Shown in pieces: positions 61,712 through 64,000 of a DNA stretch of 64,000 nucleotides; position 1 is the stretch's first letter; every line of letters starts with the position of its first letter. The notes beneath the pieces are model-generated. The model was not told the DNA's origin. It saw nothing but the letters and a program-made list of their open reading frames with translations, and did no database searches. The DNA lies in contig JAAYZQ010000353.1 of NCBI GenBank assembly GCA_012514775.1, forward strand, positions 1 to 64,000, given 5' to 3'. A program made the translations under genes and the position numbers. The stretch is from Anaerolineaceae bacterium (GTDB taxonomy: Bacteria; Chloroflexota; Anaerolineae; JAAYZQ01).

Positions 61712-64000
61712 TCAGGTGCCACGCACACCATTGGCAAACACGGTTACGAGCGCCTCGGCACACTGGCCAAGGCGCGCGCCGTCGACGGTCACGTCGGCGG
61801 CGATGCGCGCCCGGCGGACGTCAAGGCCGGCGGGTGGCACGAGGACAAAGGCGGCCCTCGCCGCGCCTCGTGGCCGGAGGCACAGCCTGGCCTCGGCCGG
61901 CTCCACGCCCCAGCCAGGCGGTGCCACGGGCCGCACCAGCACCTCTCGCGGAGGTGCGGGCGATCCGTCGCCCGTCGCGCGGCTTGCCCGGCTGCCCCGG
62001 TCCCCATCCTCGCCGCCAAATCCATCGTGGGACAGGACCACGACAAAGGGCATGGCCTGCCCGGCGGGGGTGTCCGCCTGGTGCGGGTCGATGCGCACCG
62101 CCAGCCCTCCCGCGGCCGGCTCGGCCCCGGCGGGCAGCAGCTCGCGGTGCAGGCGCTCCAGCGTCGTGGCCCGGGCGAGGAGGTCTTCCAGGTAGCCGGG
62201 CGTCACGGGCATGGGCTCGTGGTGGCCAGACAGGATGAGGTCCGGGGCCAGGCGGCAGTAAAGCTCGGCGGCGCGGCGATAGTCGCCGGCCTCGAAGCCG
62301 TTCTTATAGACATAATTCCAACGGGAGCCGGCGCCGTCCTGGAACTGATCCCCCACGGCCAAGACGCGCCGGCCGTCCACCTCGAAGGCGATGGCCACGG
62401 CGTGGCGGGTGTGGCCCGGCTGGGGGTAGAGGGTCAACTCGTACTCCTGCCAGCGGACAGGTTCCTCCAGGGGCAGCACGCGATCCACCGGGATGGGATC
62501 GTACCACAGGCAGGGCAGGTCGTAGCGCCAGGGCTCTTCCAGGATGCCGGCGATGCTCTCCGGCGCCCACACCTGGCTGCCCTCTACGGCGCGCAGCAGG
62601 TTAAAGCCGGCCACGTGGTCGTCGTGAAAGTGGGTGGGCAGGACGGCGTCGATGGCTTCCACGCCAAACTGGCGCTTGAGGCGCGGCAAGGTGTAGAGCC
62701 AAGGCCGGCGGGAGGCCCGGTCGGCGCCGGCCGGGATGCCGGTGCAGAAATCGTAGCCAAAGTCGATGAGCAGCGCCCTGCCGCTCCGCGACAGGATCAC
62801 GTAGCTGTTGGACATGCTGGAGCGGTTCAGGAGCAGGTGGGGCGTGAGAGCCACGTAGGGCTCCCGCCGCAACACAATGAGGCGCTGGTTCTCGCCGCGC
62901 CGCTCGCGGATGAGGTGCCACAGCCGCTCCACCAACAGGTCGATGGCCGGGGCCACGGGCGCGATGGGCTCGCCATGGGAGGGCAGCAGCACGTCCAGCC
63001 CGCGGTCCCGCAGGTCCAGGAGCGAAGCGATGGTGGCCGGCAGGCCCTCGGCGCCGTTGTAGCTCCACTGCGTGGCCGCCAGGGACCACACCTTGCCCGG
63101 GCCGGCGATGAGGTCGCCGGTGAAGGCGATGGACCCCTCTCCTGCGAGAGGATGGGAGGCGGGCTCCCCCTCTCCCGGTGTTTGGGGAGAGGATCCGAGG
63201 GGCGAGATCGGGGTTGGGGGTTGGGGTGATGTGATGAGGGTGATGGAGCCGGTGGTATGCCCGGGGGTGGGGAGGACGGTCAGGGTCCAGGTGCGGGAGC
63301 CTGTGCCAAAGTGGCGTGTTTCATAGTCGCGGAGGGTCCCGGCCACGGGCACGGCTTCCAGCAGGCAGAAGCGGTCCTGGCGGGTGTTATAATTGTTGTA
63401 CAGCTCGCGCGCCTGCCAGTGGGCGTCGACGTCGCCGAACAGGTCCCGCTCGGTCTCGGGAACCCAGATGCGCGCTCCGATGGCCGCGGCGCGGGCCAGC
63501 CCCTGGCCCTGGTCGCGGTGGTGGTGGGTCATGAGGACGTCGGTCACGCGCTCGATGCCCAGGGCGGGCAGGTGCTCCAGGACTTCGCCGGCGCCAAAAT
63601 CGACCAGGACGGCGTCGCGGCCGCTGCGAAGGACATAGACGTGGCAGGTGTCGTGAAAGCGGTAGAGGTCGGGGGCGAGCCGAACGGGACCCCCCCCAGC
63701 CCCCCCGGTGCGGGGGGGAGTTTCGCCGGCGGGCACTGCCTGGGGGGGAGCGGCGTCCGGGGCCGGCGCTGCGCGGGCGACGGTGAGGGCATGGGCGACG
63801 AGAGGACGTAGGCTATCGGCGCCGCTGCGGCGGGGGCGCGTGGCCCAATCCAGCGCCTCTTCCATGGGGCGGGCAAGCTCCTGGGTGGGCTGGCCGCGGT
63901 CCCGGGCGGCGAGCGCCTGGAGGGCGAGCGTGCCGGCCCGGTGCCAGTGGTCCACGGACACCAACCAGGGCAAGAGCTCGCTGCGCAGTGCGGCGTTTTC
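61712..64000 (-). CDS. Double metallo-beta-lactamase-fold protein, N-terminus beyond the window
   Basis: At least 762 residues; the frame stays open to the right edge, so the true start lies outside. It has two MBL domains. The first has THHHRDQGQGL, where the final His of HxHxDH is Gln, plus PGHTTGS, FTGDL and PSHGEP. The second is canonical with PTHFHDDHVAGF, PGHTRHA, VGDQFQ and SGHHEP. A C-terminal beta domain (~100 residues) ends it 15 bases before the isomerase start. Two Pro/Gly-rich inserts interrupt the first domain. First visible gene of the mannoside operon. Possible role: hydrolysis of an ester or lactone; substrate unknown. Confidence 0.82.
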   Translation of the reverse strand, partial: ENAALRSELLPWLVSVDHWHRAGTLALQALAARDRGQPTQELARPMEEALDWATRPRRSGADSLRPLVAHALTVARAAPAPDAAPPQAVPAGETPPRTGGAGGGPVRLAPDLYRFHDTCHVYVLRSGRDAVLVDFGAGEVLEHLPALGIERVTDVLMTHHHRDQGQGLARAAAIGARIWVPETERDLFGDVDAHWQARELYNNYNTRQDRFCLLEAVPVAGTLRDYETRHFGTGSRTWTLTVLPTPGHTTGSITLITSPQPPTPISPLGSSPQTPGEGEPASHPLAGEGSIAFTGDLIAGPGKVWSLAATQWSYNGAEGLPATIASLLDLRDRGLDVLLPSHGEPIAPVAPAIDLLVERLWHLIRERRGENQRLIVLRREPYVALTPHLLLNRSSMSNSYVILSRSGRALLIDFGYDFCTGIPAGADRASRRPWLYTLPRLKRQFGVEAIDAVLPTHFHDDHVAGFNLLRAVEGSQVWAPESIAGILEEPWRYDLPCLWYDPIPVDRVLPLEEPVRWQEYELTLYPQPGHTRHAVAIAFEVDGRRVLAVGDQFQDGAGSRWNYVYKNGFEAGDYRRAAELYCRLAPDLILSGHHEPMPVTPGYLEDLLARATTLERLHRELLPAGAEPAAGGLAVRIDPHQADTPAGQAMPFVVVLSHDGFGGEDGDRGSRASRATGDGSPAPPREVLVRPVAPPGWGVEPAEARLCLRPRGAARAAFVLVPPAGLDVRRARIAADVTVDGARLGQCAEALVTVFANGVRGT
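63124..63236. repeat. Palindromic GC-rich repeat inserted in the MBL gene
   Basis: CCTCTCCTGCGAGAGG (63136-63151) and a CCCCCTCTCC ... GGGGAGAGG pair form nested stems. In frame on the minus strand it inserts about 33 residues (for example SPLGSSPQTPGEGEPASH) between two strands of the first MBL domain, just before FTGDL. Related to 61009-61110. Confidence 0.55.
63680..63745. repeat. Third Pro/Gly-coding GC-rich repeat
   Basis: Long C and G runs around CCGGTGCGGGGGGGAGTTTC encode VPAGETPPRTGGAGGG near the start of the first MBL domain. GGAGTTTC is shared with the block at 61009-61110 (GGAGTTTCCCCC). Less complete than the other two. Confidence 0.4.

Overview
Organism. The window is very GC-rich, with densely packed genes and no rRNA, tRNA, CRISPR array or intact insertion sequence that I can see. 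Long Pro-Thr-Ala linkers of the PPTAT type, PA14 and DUF4097 surface proteins, STAND-type ATPases with TPR tails and a trypsin protease carrying an effector-associated domain (EAD) all point to a Chloroflexota bacterium (Anaerolineae or Caldilineae grade). This is inferred from gene content, not from a marker gene. Promoters look sigma-70-like. Several share the -10 region TGTGGTANAAT or TGTGGTAAGAT.

Layout. (1) 1-6540: a duplicated promoter/leader and inorganic pyrophosphatase; a heterodimeric ABC exporter, probably made from a leaderless mRNA; an M16 peptidase. (2) 6613-14674, minus strand: a membrane NTPase-like protein with an EAD-like domain, an AAA-type ATPase and a large STAND-TPR protein, followed by a radical SAM/SPASM enzyme with its own promoter. 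(3) 15002-19406: histidine phosphatase, DUF4097 protein, small membrane protein, PA14 surface protein. (4) 19498-30303: an ABC-F ATPase behind a complete ribosome-mediated attenuator, a divergent YchF-like GTPase, a beta-lactamase-fold lipoprotein with ruined catalytic motifs, a GAF protein, a PP2C phosphatase, a Tm-1-like protein and a two-subunit CoA-transferase. (5) 30367-40712: a GT-C membrane protein and alpha/beta hydrolase operon, a six-hairpin glycosidase, an ABC-2 transporter operon and a DUF6429 gene followed by an unusual small frame. (6) 41362-43817: a compact conflict-type module of EAD1-trypsin protease, a two-EAD adaptor and a chloramphenicol-phosphotransferase-like kinase. (7) 43821-64000, minus strand: a tightly coupled mannoside-degradation operon with three GH38 alpha-mannosidases, a GH2 beta-mannosidase, a D-lyxose/mannose isomerase, a ROK kinase, a SIS protein, a four-carbon acid sugar kinase, a class II aldolase, a sucrose-phosphorylase-family enzyme, an MBL-fold protein cut by the window edge, and a 47-codon gene held between two ATGA overlaps.

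How the genes may work together. The most interesting inference joins regions 2 and 6. The adaptor at 42600-43190 shares its N-terminal EAD1 with the protease at 41471-42577. It shares its C-terminal domain with a domain inside the membrane protein at 12521-14674. Homotypic EAD contacts could therefore link a membrane NTPase complex to a protease effector about 27 kb away. The second highlight is the ABC-F leader (21168-21464): promoter, ribosome binding site, 30-codon leader peptide, antiterminator and terminator are all readable. In region 7 the predicted route is oligomannoside to mannose, then fructose, then hexose phosphate, using an isomerase and a kinase that act on free sugars.
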